In this document: piece by piece, positions 8,190-16,955 of the stretch
Layout: every line of letters begins with the position of its first letter
How positions within the stretch are numbered: the stretch's first letter is position 1
From: Chitinophagaceae bacterium
GTDB lineage: Bacteria; Bacteroidota; Bacteroidia; Chitinophagales; Chitinophagaceae
Direction: 5' to 3'
Assembly (NCBI GenBank): GCA_028288585.1
Contig: JAQBNL010000043.1
Location: 1-64,000, forward strand
DNA: 64,000 bases
The notes under the pieces: model-generated
The model's database searches: none
Told to the model about the DNA's origin: nothing
Seen by the model: the letters and a program-made list of their open reading frames with translations, nothing else
Position numbers and translations under genes: made by a program

Positions 8190-9161
8190 TTATATATTTC
8201 TAAACTTCTGTTCAAAAGTGTCTGTTATAATTCCTGTTTTTACCAGGGCGTAGATCTCCTTTACTCCATCGGGAACCTTTTTTGTAATAGAGTATTTTAA
8301 TTCATTTTTAATTTTATCAAAATTAACCCGATAATCTCTTGGGTCTTCAGTACTGTCAACATAATTCACTTTTACATTTGGGACAATTTTACACACTTCC
8401 TCTATTATCATACCCTTTTGATAATTTTCTGTAGTATCGCCTACATTAAACACATTGGCTCTTACTTTTTCTTCAGGGCTTTCAAGCACTAACACAACTG
8501 ATCTTGCCAAATCCTCTACATGACAATATGGTCTCCAGAATTGCTGTCCCCAGATTTCCTGTTCGCCGTTGATAACTGCATTTCTTGTAAACTCGTTTAC
8601 GGTAAGATCAAACCTGATACGGGGAGAAAATCCATACACGGTGCTGAAGCGCAAAGACGTACTGCAGATATGGGAATTTTTATGTTCTTCCAGTAAAAAT
8701 TTTTCAAACCTCACTTTTAGTTCAGCATATAAAGAAACAGGTTTGAGCTCGGAGGTTTCTGTAACGAAATCATTTGAATCGGCCATCTTGCCATAATTGC
8801 TGCAGGTACTCGCAAATACAAATCTTTTAATGCCTGCCTTTTCAGCCTTTTCGAATAAGCTCACAGATGCATGCCAGTTAGTTTCATTTGCTTCTTCACT
8901 ATATTTTTTACAGGCGGGATCTCCTACAATTGCTGCTAAATGTGCAACAGCATCAATACCCTTTAATGCTTTATCAATATCTTTTTCGTTTCGTATATCT
9001 CCTTTAATAAATTCAAAATTGGGATGAAGCATTACATCATATAATGCATCTCCTCCAAATTTGAGAGAATCCAAAACACGAACCTTAAAATTTTTATGGA
9101 GTAATTGCCTTACAAGAACGGAACCGATATAACCTGCGCCACCTGTAACTAATACCTTCAT
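8190..9161 (-). CDS. NAD-dependent sugar epimerase/dehydratase (extended SDR)
   Basis: A 323-residue extended short-chain dehydrogenase acting on a nucleotide sugar. TGGAGYIG at residues 6-13 is the NAD-binding motif; S118-T119-C120 and Y145-xxx-K149 give the catalytic triad. The length is typical of UDP-sugar epimerases and reductases rather than the longer membrane-bound PglF/CapD 4,6-dehydratases. The substrate cannot be told from sequence. It has its own -7 element at 9180-9187 and a strong terminator directly after the stop, so it appears to be monocistronic, unlike most genes here. Confidence 0.85.
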   Translation of the reverse strand: MKVLVTGGAGYIGSVLVRQLLHKNFKVRVLDSLKFGGDALYDVMLHPNFEFIKGDIRNEKDIDKALKGIDAVAHLAAIVGDPACKKYSEEANETNWHASVSLFEKAEKAGIKRFVFASTCSNYGKMADSNDFVTETSELKPVSLYAELKVRFEKFLLEEHKNSHICSTSLRFSTVYGFSPRIRFDLTVNEFTRNAVINGEQEIWGQQFWRPYCHVEDLARSVVLVLESPEEKVRANVFNVGDTTENYQKGMIIEEVCKIVPNVKVNYVDSTEDPRDYRVNFDKIKNELKYSITKKVPDGVKEIYALVKTGIITDTFEQKFRNI

Positions 9162-9179
9162 TTATAAATAAATTTGGCG

Positions 9180-9187
9180 CAAAGTTA
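9180..9187 (-). promoter_or_regulatory. -7 element before the epimerase gene
   Basis: The minus strand reads TAACTTTG, a TAnnTTTG match, 18 bases before the ATG at 9161. The expected leader is about a dozen bases. It lies between the epimerase start and the stop of the acetyltransferase gene at 9203. Confidence 0.55.
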
Positions 9188-9202
9188 AGGGATAAGTAAT
9201 GC

Positions 9203-9823
9203 TTAATTATATTTTATAAAGCGGGCAGGGTTGCCTACTACTTTTACATTATCGGGTATGTTTTTTACTACAACAGAACCGGCACCAATAATTACATTTT
9301 TGCCAATGGTTATGTTTTCTCTTATTACCGATTTTGCACCCACAAAACTATTTTCGCCCACTTTTACATTGCCGCATAAAACAGCACCCGGCGCAATATG
9401 CGCAAAGTCACCGATTACACATTCATGCTCAATGATAGAATAGGTGTTGCAAATGGCACCAATACCTATTTTTGCGAAAGCATTTATGGTTACGTTAGGT
9501 GATATCATTATTCCATGAGCAGATAAATCCACCGTGTCATCAATTACCGATGTAGCATGAATGGCATTGATGGGTAATAAATTTCTTATAGCAAGATTAT
9601 TGTAAATATCTTTCCTGACAGTGTTATTGCCAATAGCAATAAAGAAATCTTCCTGCGTAAGCGCTTTAAGCCCTACGTCAGATGTTTCCTTTTGAAAATA
9701 TTTAAGAGAAAATGGGTTGAATTTTTTTTCTTCATTATCGCAATAACCGGTAGCTTTTAATCCGATGGATTTAAGTATGCCGTTTATTACGTAAGAATGA
9801 CCGGAGTAGCCAATTAGTATCAT
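9203..9823 (-). CDS. PglD/NeuD-family sugar acetyltransferase
   Basis: A 206-residue acyltransferase. The N-terminal part (about residues 1-85) is the PglD-type nucleotide-sugar-binding domain, starting ILIGYSGHSYVINGI. The rest is a left-handed beta-helix of hexapeptide repeats ending VVGNPARFIKYN. The family N- or O-acetylates nucleotide sugars with acetyl-CoA; PglD acetylates the 4-amino group made by PglE. A PglE-like aminotransferase and a PglC-like transferase nearby support 4-N-acetylation here. Upstream, about 55 bases away, the minus strand has TATCTTTTG, one base too long for a normal -7 element. Confidence 0.87.
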   Translation of the reverse strand: MILIGYSGHSYVINGILKSIGLKATGYCDNEEKKFNPFSLKYFQKETSDVGLKALTQEDFFIAIGNNTVRKDIYNNLAIRNLLPINAIHATSVIDDTVDLSAHGIMISPNVTINAFAKIGIGAICNTYSIIEHECVIGDFAHIAPGAVLCGNVKVGENSFVGAKSVIRENITIGKNVIIGAGSVVVKNIPDNVKVVGNPARFIKYN

Positions 9824-9908
9824 GGTAGTAGGTATTGGATGATATACTTAATAAAAAACGCAGATTGTATTAAGTTATTGTACCGTCAAAAGATAAAATG
9901 TAGAAAAT

Positions 9909-10637
9909 TTATGACAGGTTCGGCTGGGATAGATAAGCCAGGTAACTCCTTGTTTTAATGTCCTGGTCAGAAAGCTTAATAACTTCCTCTCCAACCTGCA
10001 TAAAAGCCCAGGGTTGTATATAATTAGTGGCTTTTATTCTGCGCTCAATTTCTTTTATATCCATATCCGGGGTTAAGCGGCAAAGTTCATCCAGCTCTTT
10101 ACGCAGATAAGGCCTGCGTTTCCATACTTCGCCAGAAACTGGTATATCTTCCCCATTCATAATTAATGAAAAGATATCATAAAACATATTTAATATATGG
10201 CTATAGCAACGCTGTGTTATAGAATACACTGTATCTGTTTGATAAACCGGGAAACGTTTTAAAGCTACAATTTCACCTGTATCAACCTTTGAAACCATGC
10301 GGTGACAGGTAACTCCAAATTCATCCGCCTGGTTGTATACAGCGAAATTGGTACAACCAATGCCGGGGTATTCAGGGGGTCCGGGATGAAAGTTCAGCGC
10401 TGCTAATTTAGCTTTTTGCAAAAGTTTTCCCGGAAGAATCCATTGAGAGAGATATGAAATTATTAAATCACCATTCCAGTTAAGTAATTCCTGCGGGAAA
10501 AGCTGTTGCCTTGTACCGTAAATAATTTTTGCAGAAGGATAATGTGTTACAATAAAATCAGCAGCCTGTTGTGAAAAAAAATCATCGGCTTTGCCTATAA
10601 ATAGAATTCTGAGATGTTTTTGCTTATTTGATTCCAT
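9909..10637 (-). CDS. Sugar N-formyltransferase (formyl_trans_N family)
   Basis: A 242-residue protein related to methionyl-tRNA formyltransferase but lacking its C-terminal tRNA-binding domain, as in sugar N-formyltransferases such as VioF/WbtJ/ArnA-N. The catalytic Asn-His-Asp set is visible: N82 and H84 in NFHPGPP, D119 in VDTGEI. It should use N10-formyltetrahydrofolate to formylate an amino group on a nucleotide sugar, in the cytoplasm. Its gene overlaps the upstream glycosyltransferase gene by 14 bases, which implies translational coupling. The substrate may be a 4-amino-4,6-dideoxy sugar made from the rmlAB product, but that is inference. Confidence 0.85.
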   Translation of the reverse strand: MESNKQKHLRILFIGKADDFFSQQAADFIVTHYPSAKIIYGTRQQLFPQELLNWNGDLIISYLSQWILPGKLLQKAKLAALNFHPGPPEYPGIGCTNFAVYNQADEFGVTCHRMVSKVDTGEIVALKRFPVYQTDTVYSITQRCYSHILNMFYDIFSLIMNGEDIPVSGEVWKRRPYLRKELDELCRLTPDMDIKEIERRIKATNYIQPWAFMQVGEEVIKLSDQDIKTRSYLAYLSQPNLS

Positions 10638-11787
10638 GCTGTTTCAATAAACGATTATAGGTATTTAATATTACTTCGTGAATTCTTTTCCTGTTATATA
10701 ATTGTGTTACTTCTTCAAAAAGGGTATGCGCAATTCTTTCGGTTCTTTCTTTATTCTCAATGGCAAATTTTAGTTTGATATAAAGATCATCTTCATTTTT
10801 TACTTCAAACATTAATCCTGTCTTTTCGTTTTGTATAATGTCTGCATTGCCCGGGATATTTGAACAGATTACCGGAAGATGCATAGCCCCTGCCTGTAAA
10901 ATTACATTTGGAAATCCTTCCCGGTGTGATGGATGTACAAAAATATCAGCCAGCGCCATGTAATATTCAATTGAGTCGCTCCAGCTTATGTGGGTGATGG
11001 CCGGGTTATTAATTATGGTATCAAGTGTCTCTGATGATAAAGGATCTAAATGCGGTTCAAAAGGGCCAACTAAAATAAGCTGCAGAGGATAATGGTGTTG
11101 TAGTTTCTCAAAAACGCTAACCAATTCCTCTATTCCTTTATCTTTTACCATTCTGCCAACACATAATATTTTTAAACCCTTTACTTGGGGTAATGACTCC
11201 TTTATTTTCGTTTTAGTTTCTTCGTTTAAATTTTGCTTTGAAAATTTTTTAAGATCAATCCCATTAGTTGATCCATTATCTATAACGGCCAGTTTTTGTG
11301 CAGTTGCCAGTTTTTGTTCTATAATAAAATTCATCATTGATTTGCTGTTAGGCCAAACTTCTGTAGCGCCAAAGTAAGTTAGCTTTTCGGTAAGCATAAG
11401 AAGCCATCTTTTAAATCCTGTTTCAATTATTAATGGTAATCCGCCTACAGTGTGTATCCTTATTTTTACGCCGAGACTGCTGGCTGCAAGCATCCCCAGC
11501 AATCCTGCTTTGGGAGTGTGCGTATGTACAATATCAGGATGATATTTTTTTATAACACTTCTTAATTTAAAAAAACTTACAATATCCCGGAAAGGCGTTA
11601 TACGTCTTGTCATCGGAACAATGATATGCTTGCAATCTTCTTCTTTTTCCAAATCTTTTACTTCTTTTCCTCCTGCACTTATCATTATTACATTAAACCC
11701 ATTTTCGCTCATAAACTTTGGCTGCCCTGCCAATAATACCTTAAAAGCCATGGGAACTGTAGTTATTCTTATCAGTGTTTTTGGCAT
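10624..11787 (-). CDS. Glycosyltransferase family 4 (PglA/CapM-like)
   Basis: A 387-residue GT-B glycosyltransferase. The HTHTPKAGLLG segment at about residues 90-100 and the following IHTVGGLP resemble PglA-type enzymes that add HexNAc to a lipid-linked di-N-acetyl sugar. The C-terminal donor-binding region has HREGFPNVILQAG, where the second Glu of the usual E-x7-E motif is Gln. It probably adds an early sugar on the cytoplasmic face of the membrane. It lies 10 bases after the AsnB-like gene and overlaps the formyltransferase gene. Confidence 0.88.
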   Translation of the reverse strand: MPKTLIRITTVPMAFKVLLAGQPKFMSENGFNVIMISAGGKEVKDLEKEEDCKHIIVPMTRRITPFRDIVSFFKLRSVIKKYHPDIVHTHTPKAGLLGMLAASSLGVKIRIHTVGGLPLIIETGFKRWLLMLTEKLTYFGATEVWPNSKSMMNFIIEQKLATAQKLAVIDNGSTNGIDLKKFSKQNLNEETKTKIKESLPQVKGLKILCVGRMVKDKGIEELVSVFEKLQHHYPLQLILVGPFEPHLDPLSSETLDTIINNPAITHISWSDSIEYYMALADIFVHPSHREGFPNVILQAGAMHLPVICSNIPGNADIIQNEKTGLMFEVKNEDDLYIKLKFAIENKERTERIAHTLFEEVTQLYNRKRIHEVILNTYNRLLKQHGIK

Positions 11788-11797
11788 TCTTTCCAGA

Positions 11798-13639
11798 TTA
11801 ATTATTGAGGTAAACTTTTTTATACCATACTTCCATGGAAAATATAGTCCATAAAATTTTTGCCCTCTTTTCCTGTGAGACTTTTATTTTATTTTCCAGC
11901 AGGTTATTTATAAACTGCCGTTGTATAAAATTTTTATTTAAAGATGTTGGCGAACTGATATAATCATTCATTATATCTTTCAATTGCCCGTTAACCCAAT
12001 CCTTTAAAGGGATTTCAAACCCCCGCTTGGGCTGGTTTATCAATGCTTCGGGTAAATATTTTTTTGCAAGATTGCGCAATAAATACTTGGTAGTGCTCCC
12101 GTTTATTTTGTATTTATCATTCATGGAGGGCACATATTCTAAAAGTTCTTTTGAAAGAAACGGGCTTCGGCCTTCCAATGAATTTGCCATGGTGGCAATA
12201 TCCATCTTTACCAAGAGATCGCTAAAAAGATTGGTGTCAAAATCCATGTTCATAATCTTTTTTAAACCGGATAGCCTGCTGCCTGCAATCACGTCAAAAT
12301 CCTTTTTTATCGTTTCAAGATAATCATAGTTTGCATTGATGTTATTTTCAAAATCTTCAAAAATATCTACCCCTGCTGATAAATATATTTCTAAATGAGA
12401 TTTTGATGCCAGCGAAGCAAGCCGGTACAAATAATTGTATTTAGATCTTTTGTTATCAGAAGGTGGTAAGAGTTTTTTTATAAAAGATGCACCGTTTTTT
12501 ACCAATAAATTCTTTTTAAAAAAATCGTACTTGGAAAAAGGAACATACCGCCTGTAGCCACCAAATAATTCATCGGCCCCATCGCCGTTAATAATTACAG
12601 TAAGATATTTTTTTGCTTCCCTGCTTACATAATAACTGGGAATGGCAGAGCTGTCAAAAAAAGGCTCTCCATAATTATAAAGAATTTTTTCAAGATCATT
12701 TTCCAGGTTACTGAATGATATATTTATTTCGGTATGATGCGTATTGTATTTACCGGCTACTAATTTTGCCAGCGGTGCCTCATTATATTCTCCATCAAAA
12801 GAAACAGTAAAGGTTTTTAGATTATGATTGTATTCACTTGCGATTGCTGTTGCCAGCCCGCTGTCAATACCGCCGCTTAAAAAACATCCTACTTCAAGAT
12901 CAGATGATTCCAGTCTTCTCTTTACTGATGTATGTAAAAATGTATTAACTGTATCAACAGCTTTTTCAAATGAGTCATTATTTTCTTCTAAATAAAAATT
13001 ATGGATATTCCACCAGCGTGTTTGTTGTATTTGCAATGTTTGGCAATCAATAATAAGAAAACTTCCTGCCTGCAGTTCAGTTACATTTTTATATGGAGTA
13101 AATGGGCCGTAAAAAGTGCCAAGCCTCAGGTAATGATAAAAATTTTCCTCTTCCATCTGTAAGGGCAGCATTCCTTTTAAACAATTTAATTCACTGGCAA
13201 AAACTATTTTTTCAGTATCCTTATAAATGTACAATGGCTTTTTACCGGCACGATCCCTGGCAATAAAAATTGTATTTTTTTCTTTATCATGTATGGCAAA
13301 TACAAACATACCGTCAAGGTGCTGCAGAAATTGAGTGCCAAAGCGCTGGTATAACAGCAGTAAAGTTTCAGTATCAGAGGATGTCTTTCCTTCTATATTA
13401 AATTGTTTACGTACTTCCCGGTGATTATAAATTTCGCCATTAAAAATTATGGTGTATTTATCATCAAGATGCATTGGTTGTTTACCGCCACTAATATCTA
13501 AAATAGAAAGCCGCAAATGAAAAAAATCCACTTTGCCTGATGTATAAGTACCCTGCTCGTCAGGCCCCCGATGACGCATAGTGGCATTTATAGTATCGTG
13601 AGAAAGATTAAAGTTTACTGCACCTGCAATTCCACACAT
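11798..13639 (-). CDS. asnB: Asparagine-synthase-like amidotransferase (paralogue 1)
   Basis: A 613-residue class II glutamine amidotransferase fused to an ATP-pyrophosphatase synthetase domain. Cys2 (MCGIAG) is the glutaminase nucleophile; SGGIDS at 255-260 is the PP-loop. Glutamine-derived ammonia would amidate an AMP-activated carboxylate. Within a polysaccharide locus such proteins are usually proposed to convert uronic acids to uronamides rather than make free asparagine. The length matches the longer AsnB/AsnO type rather than E. coli AsnB (554 residues). It is one of three intact paralogues here (613, 622, 631 residues) with different central and C-terminal sequence. The acceptor is unknown. 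Confidence 0.9.
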   Translation of the reverse strand: MCGIAGAVNFNLSHDTINATMRHRGPDEQGTYTSGKVDFFHLRLSILDISGGKQPMHLDDKYTIIFNGEIYNHREVRKQFNIEGKTSSDTETLLLLYQRFGTQFLQHLDGMFVFAIHDKEKNTIFIARDRAGKKPLYIYKDTEKIVFASELNCLKGMLPLQMEEENFYHYLRLGTFYGPFTPYKNVTELQAGSFLIIDCQTLQIQQTRWWNIHNFYLEENNDSFEKAVDTVNTFLHTSVKRRLESSDLEVGCFLSGGIDSGLATAIASEYNHNLKTFTVSFDGEYNEAPLAKLVAGKYNTHHTEINISFSNLENDLEKILYNYGEPFFDSSAIPSYYVSREAKKYLTVIINGDGADELFGGYRRYVPFSKYDFFKKNLLVKNGASFIKKLLPPSDNKRSKYNYLYRLASLASKSHLEIYLSAGVDIFEDFENNINANYDYLETIKKDFDVIAGSRLSGLKKIMNMDFDTNLFSDLLVKMDIATMANSLEGRSPFLSKELLEYVPSMNDKYKINGSTTKYLLRNLAKKYLPEALINQPKRGFEIPLKDWVNGQLKDIMNDYISSPTSLNKNFIQRQFINNLLENKIKVSQEKRAKILWTIFSMEVWYKKVYLNN

Positions 13640-13689
13640 GTATATTTGATTTCACTAAAGCAAAATAAGTGCATATTCCCCAAAAGGAA

Positions 13690-15090
13690 TCATGATAAAG
13701 ATAACTGCGCAGAGGTTTTTTCATTATGGAAGATTGACTGTTCGCTGGCAGCGACAGGCCTAAGTATAAGTTTATTGACGGCTTTTTGTTTTACTTTATC
13801 ATGTATTAGAAATAAAGAAATAAGGTAAAAAGGCATACATGGTATTTTATATCGTACCAGCGAGCCAAAGTTTAATGTACTGGCGCCCACAAATAATGCA
13901 AAAACGCACGAAAATAAAAAGCAATACATTATTAAAGGGTCACTTGTTATTAATTTAAAGAACTTTAAAAATCCTGCTTTAAAAATAATATACAGCGTAA
14001 ACAACATTAATAACAATGCTTCAATAGAAGAGAGCACGGTTGATGGTTTATGGGACTCCCATAAAAACGGACGGAAAAATGTTGTTGAAATTGCTATGGG
14101 TGCCAGTTTTGCAAGCCCCAATACCGTTCCGTCAAATTCTACCCCTAAAGAAAAATTGGAATTTGCACTGCCTGAATTAACCTGGTTTTCGTAAGCTTTA
14201 TTATACCTTTTAATGCTTTTGGTAACGTCTTTAACTGCAAATTGTCCTAATTCGTCCCCATATGAATTTAATGCCTTTGTAAACCCAAACATACTTCCCA
14301 AAATCAGCGCAGGTGTCAATAAATATTTTAGCGCTATATTATTAACGCTCTGTACATTTTTAAGAATAATGAATAAAATAAAAAACGGCACATAAGATAT
14401 CAGGATATAGACCTTTAGAATAATTAGCAGGTAACTAAACACTATTACTATCAATGCGTTTTTGATTAACCCTTTTTTTCTATAAAATATTTCATAAAGG
14501 CCATAGGTAATCCAGCCGATTGATGCCACACAAATACTGTCTTTTAAAATTCCGGCACTCCAAAAAATAAATGTTGGCAAAAATAAAATGGCTATGGCGA
14601 ATTTTTTATGAAGGCCGGGGTATTGCTCATAAAAGAATAAAAATAATTTCCATGCACCGGTAAATGCTATTAGTGCAAAAACAAGATTTATTACCATGTA
14701 TTTGCCTAAGGTGAAAAAGGAAAACACGGTAACAAGCTTGGTTACTAAAAAATTGTTGGGAGATTTAAAGTAGCCTGCATTAAGAGGATTTCTTAATAAT
14801 GTTTCATCAAAATTTTTTCCTTCCGAAAATAATATATCGATATTATTAAAATCTTTTAAAATTAAATGATAAATATTTACACCTTCCTGGTGGTACAGCC
14901 CGGTAGAATCTCCCGGCGAAATGTATGCATTAAAAATTGTGAAAGCTATGCAGGCTAATACTTTTACCCAAAAACCCTGTTTATGATATTTTTTTAAGAG
15001 GGGGTCTTTATAATTCCGCCTGAGCATGCTGAATATAAATGCAAACAAGGCGAGGTAAAAGGGAAATATTACAAAATCACTATAGCCCAT
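13690..15090 (-). CDS. Polytopic membrane protein, candidate Wzy polymerase
   Basis: A 466-residue protein with roughly ten or more hydrophobic segments and no recognised enzymatic motif. It is clearly homologous along its length to the plus-strand protein at 29699-31036. Shared landmarks are an N-terminal YSDFVIFPFYL, FWSAGILKDS in the middle, FRPFLWES, and NFGSLVRYKIPCMPFY near the C-terminus. Size, membrane topology and position are what is expected of an O-unit polymerase (Wzy), which is rarely recognisable by sequence. It could also be a membrane glycosyltransferase. The start ATG 15090 is 11 bases after the GT2 gene end. Function is inference. Confidence 0.6.
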   Translation of the reverse strand: MGYSDFVIFPFYLALFAFIFSMLRRNYKDPLLKKYHKQGFWVKVLACIAFTIFNAYISPGDSTGLYHQEGVNIYHLILKDFNNIDILFSEGKNFDETLLRNPLNAGYFKSPNNFLVTKLVTVFSFFTLGKYMVINLVFALIAFTGAWKLFLFFYEQYPGLHKKFAIAILFLPTFIFWSAGILKDSICVASIGWITYGLYEIFYRKKGLIKNALIVIVFSYLLIILKVYILISYVPFFILFIILKNVQSVNNIALKYLLTPALILGSMFGFTKALNSYGDELGQFAVKDVTKSIKRYNKAYENQVNSGSANSNFSLGVEFDGTVLGLAKLAPIAISTTFFRPFLWESHKPSTVLSSIEALLLMLFTLYIIFKAGFLKFFKLITSDPLIMYCFLFSCVFALFVGASTLNFGSLVRYKIPCMPFYLISLFLIHDKVKQKAVNKLILRPVAASEQSIFHNEKTSAQLSLS

Positions 15091-15101
15091 TGCATTGTAT
15101 A

Positions 15102-16094
15102 TTAGGCTTTTTCAAATTGTTGTAAGGTTGGCGTTTGCCCGTGTATTAAACTATTAAAGGCGTTTGGATAAGCGCTTATATCAGCACTTAATTCCTTCGT
15201 TTTAGTTTTTAGGCGTTCTAAAATATTTGCAGGGGTAGCACTAAAATTATTTTGCAATGCATCTTTTGCGGGCCAGAGTATAAAGCGTATTTTTTTTATC
15301 TTATCAGTTTTTTGAAAAACCAGTGTGATAAAAGCAAAGACAAGTAAAAACCCTGCATACATCAAATATGCAAATGGAGTAACCGCCGGAAACTTACTGC
15401 GGTGTACATGAAACCTGTTGCGGATATAATAATACATTTTCCAGCCTGTTTTATAATCCCATTCCTGTTTATATGAAAATGAGGTTGCCGGATGATAATG
15501 TATACTGTCAGTTATTGTACAAAAAGGGATCGCATTCTTTTTTATGATCCTGTAATAATATTCGGTTTCATCGCCCCATAAAAATAACCTGGGATTTGGA
15601 AAGCCTACCCGTTCTACAATTTTCCTGTGCAGCAATGTTCCGTTAAAAGGATGTGCAATATTATGTATCACTTTGCTTTTAACTTCATCAATATTTTTGT
15701 AGTGGAGCGTTTTCCATACAAAGGTTTTTTTATCATCTTTATTTATTACCGCACAATTTCTAAGCAATAATTCTTCAGTATCATCTTCTAAAAGTTTTTC
15801 CAGCGCATCTTCCTTCGGGGATCCATCGTCATCCATCAGCCATATCCAGTTATATCCTCTCTCGTATGCTGTTTTAATGCCGGTATAAAACCCACCTGCG
15901 GACCCTACATTTTCCTGTGAGATATGGTCAAGATTTTTTTGTTTTTTTAGCCAGGCTGAAGTTTCGTCGGTACTGCCGTTATTGATAACGAGGATACCAT
16001 CAACTTTGCGGGTTTGATTTTTTAAGGCCGTAATGCAGTCTGAAAGCAATTTATGGCGGTTAAAAGTAACAATTACAGCGATGACCTTGTCCAT
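15102..16094 (-). CDS. Glycosyltransferase family 2, GlfT-like
   Basis: A 330-residue GT-A glycosyltransferase. The N-terminal AVIVTFNRHKLL and NNGSTDET are the nucleotide-binding strand pattern; LMDDDGSPKED carries the DxD metal site; LFLWGDETEYYYRI holds the probable catalytic Asp/Glu. WxDDDG followed by WGDE is reminiscent of galactofuranosyltransferases such as GlfT. A UDP-galactopyranose mutase gene two genes further upstream in the run supports UDP-Galf as donor. A hydrophobic segment at about residues 245-265 may anchor it to the membrane. Donor assignment is inference; the family is firm. Confidence 0.88.
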   Translation of the reverse strand: MDKVIAVIVTFNRHKLLSDCITALKNQTRKVDGILVINNGSTDETSAWLKKQKNLDHISQENVGSAGGFYTGIKTAYERGYNWIWLMDDDGSPKEDALEKLLEDDTEELLLRNCAVINKDDKKTFVWKTLHYKNIDEVKSKVIHNIAHPFNGTLLHRKIVERVGFPNPRLFLWGDETEYYYRIIKKNAIPFCTITDSIHYHPATSFSYKQEWDYKTGWKMYYYIRNRFHVHRSKFPAVTPFAYLMYAGFLLVFAFITLVFQKTDKIKKIRFILWPAKDALQNNFSATPANILERLKTKTKELSADISAYPNAFNSLIHGQTPTLQQFEKA

Positions 16095-16184
16095 TGGAAC
16101 TCAAATTGTTTGGGTGATTTGGATAAGGTATTAACGCTGAATAATTGGCTATTATTGTAAAAGTGTACAATTAAGGTATTAGCC

Positions 16185-16955
16185 TTATTTTTTGCCCTTT
16201 AAAAGCCTCTGATATAAATATTGCCATATCGTTGGGTGATACCACAAAAAACTTTTATTTGTATTGGTTTCAGTAATTATAGTGCCGTTAAAAGCATTTT
16301 TCAATGCCTTTTTTACATATGGAATCCCTTCAGCTAGTTGAAGCAATGGATAGGTTACAAAATTGTCTTTCTCAGTAACAGTTATCCTTTTTTGGTATAT
16401 TATTTTTCCTGTATCAATACCTGTATCAACAAAATGTACAGTTACACCACAATTTTCTTTATCATTATTTACTAATGCCCAGTACCCGCCATGCACTCCC
16501 CTGTATTGGGGAGTGATACCTGCATGTATATTTATAAACCTTGCTGGTATACTGTTAAGTATGTGTGCAGAAATAATCCTGGTTCCGTTTACCAGCACTA
16601 TATCAGGGTGTATCTTTTGCAAACTATCCCGACATTCTTTATCATTAACCGATTTTACATGAATAATTTTTTCTCCGGGCAAAGCCGAATCATCCAGGTT
16701 ATATTTTAATAAGATCTCTTTTTTTCTTTTTTTAGATCCGATCTCTAATATTTTTGGGACAAAAAGCTGAAATAATATTTGACCGGCAACCTTCCATAAC
16801 CCAAGCTTTTTTACCCGCTTTTTTAAAAACTCTTTTTTGCTTACAGGCTCTTCTAAAATAATGGCTTCTATCGCAAATTCATTTTTTAAAGCATTGTAAA
16901 GAATATTAGTAGAAGCTCCTTTACCTGCTACCATCACTATCTTTTTATCTTTCAT
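16185..16955 (-). CDS. Formyltransferase-family protein (second type)
   Basis: A 256-residue protein with the formyl_trans_N core in its C-terminal half: N142 and H144 in INIHAGITPQYRG and VDTGIDTG at 177-183 give the Asn-His-Asp catalytic set. The N-terminal half starts with a Rossmann-like MVAGKGASTN and a basic stretch. It is not closely similar to the formyltransferase at 9909-10637, so the two probably act on different sugars. The gene overlaps the upstream polysaccharide deacetylase gene by 11 bases, suggesting coupled production. Deacetylation followed by N-formylation is a possible pathway but is inferred only from this arrangement. Confidence 0.78.
   Translation of the reverse strand: MKDKKIVMVAGKGASTNILYNALKNEFAIEAIILEEPVSKKEFLKKRVKKLGLWKVAGQILFQLFVPKILEIGSKKRKKEILLKYNLDDSALPGEKIIHVKSVNDKECRDSLQKIHPDIVLVNGTRIISAHILNSIPARFINIHAGITPQYRGVHGGYWALVNNDKENCGVTVHFVDTGIDTGKIIYQKRITVTEKDNFVTYPLLQLAEGIPYVKKALKNAFNGTIITETNTNKSFLWYHPTIWQYLYQRLLKGKK

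Noticed and set aside
9880-9890. Promoter element TATCTTTTG before the PglD-like gene
   Set aside because: It has one T too many for TAnnTTTG; kept only as a mention in that gene's entry.
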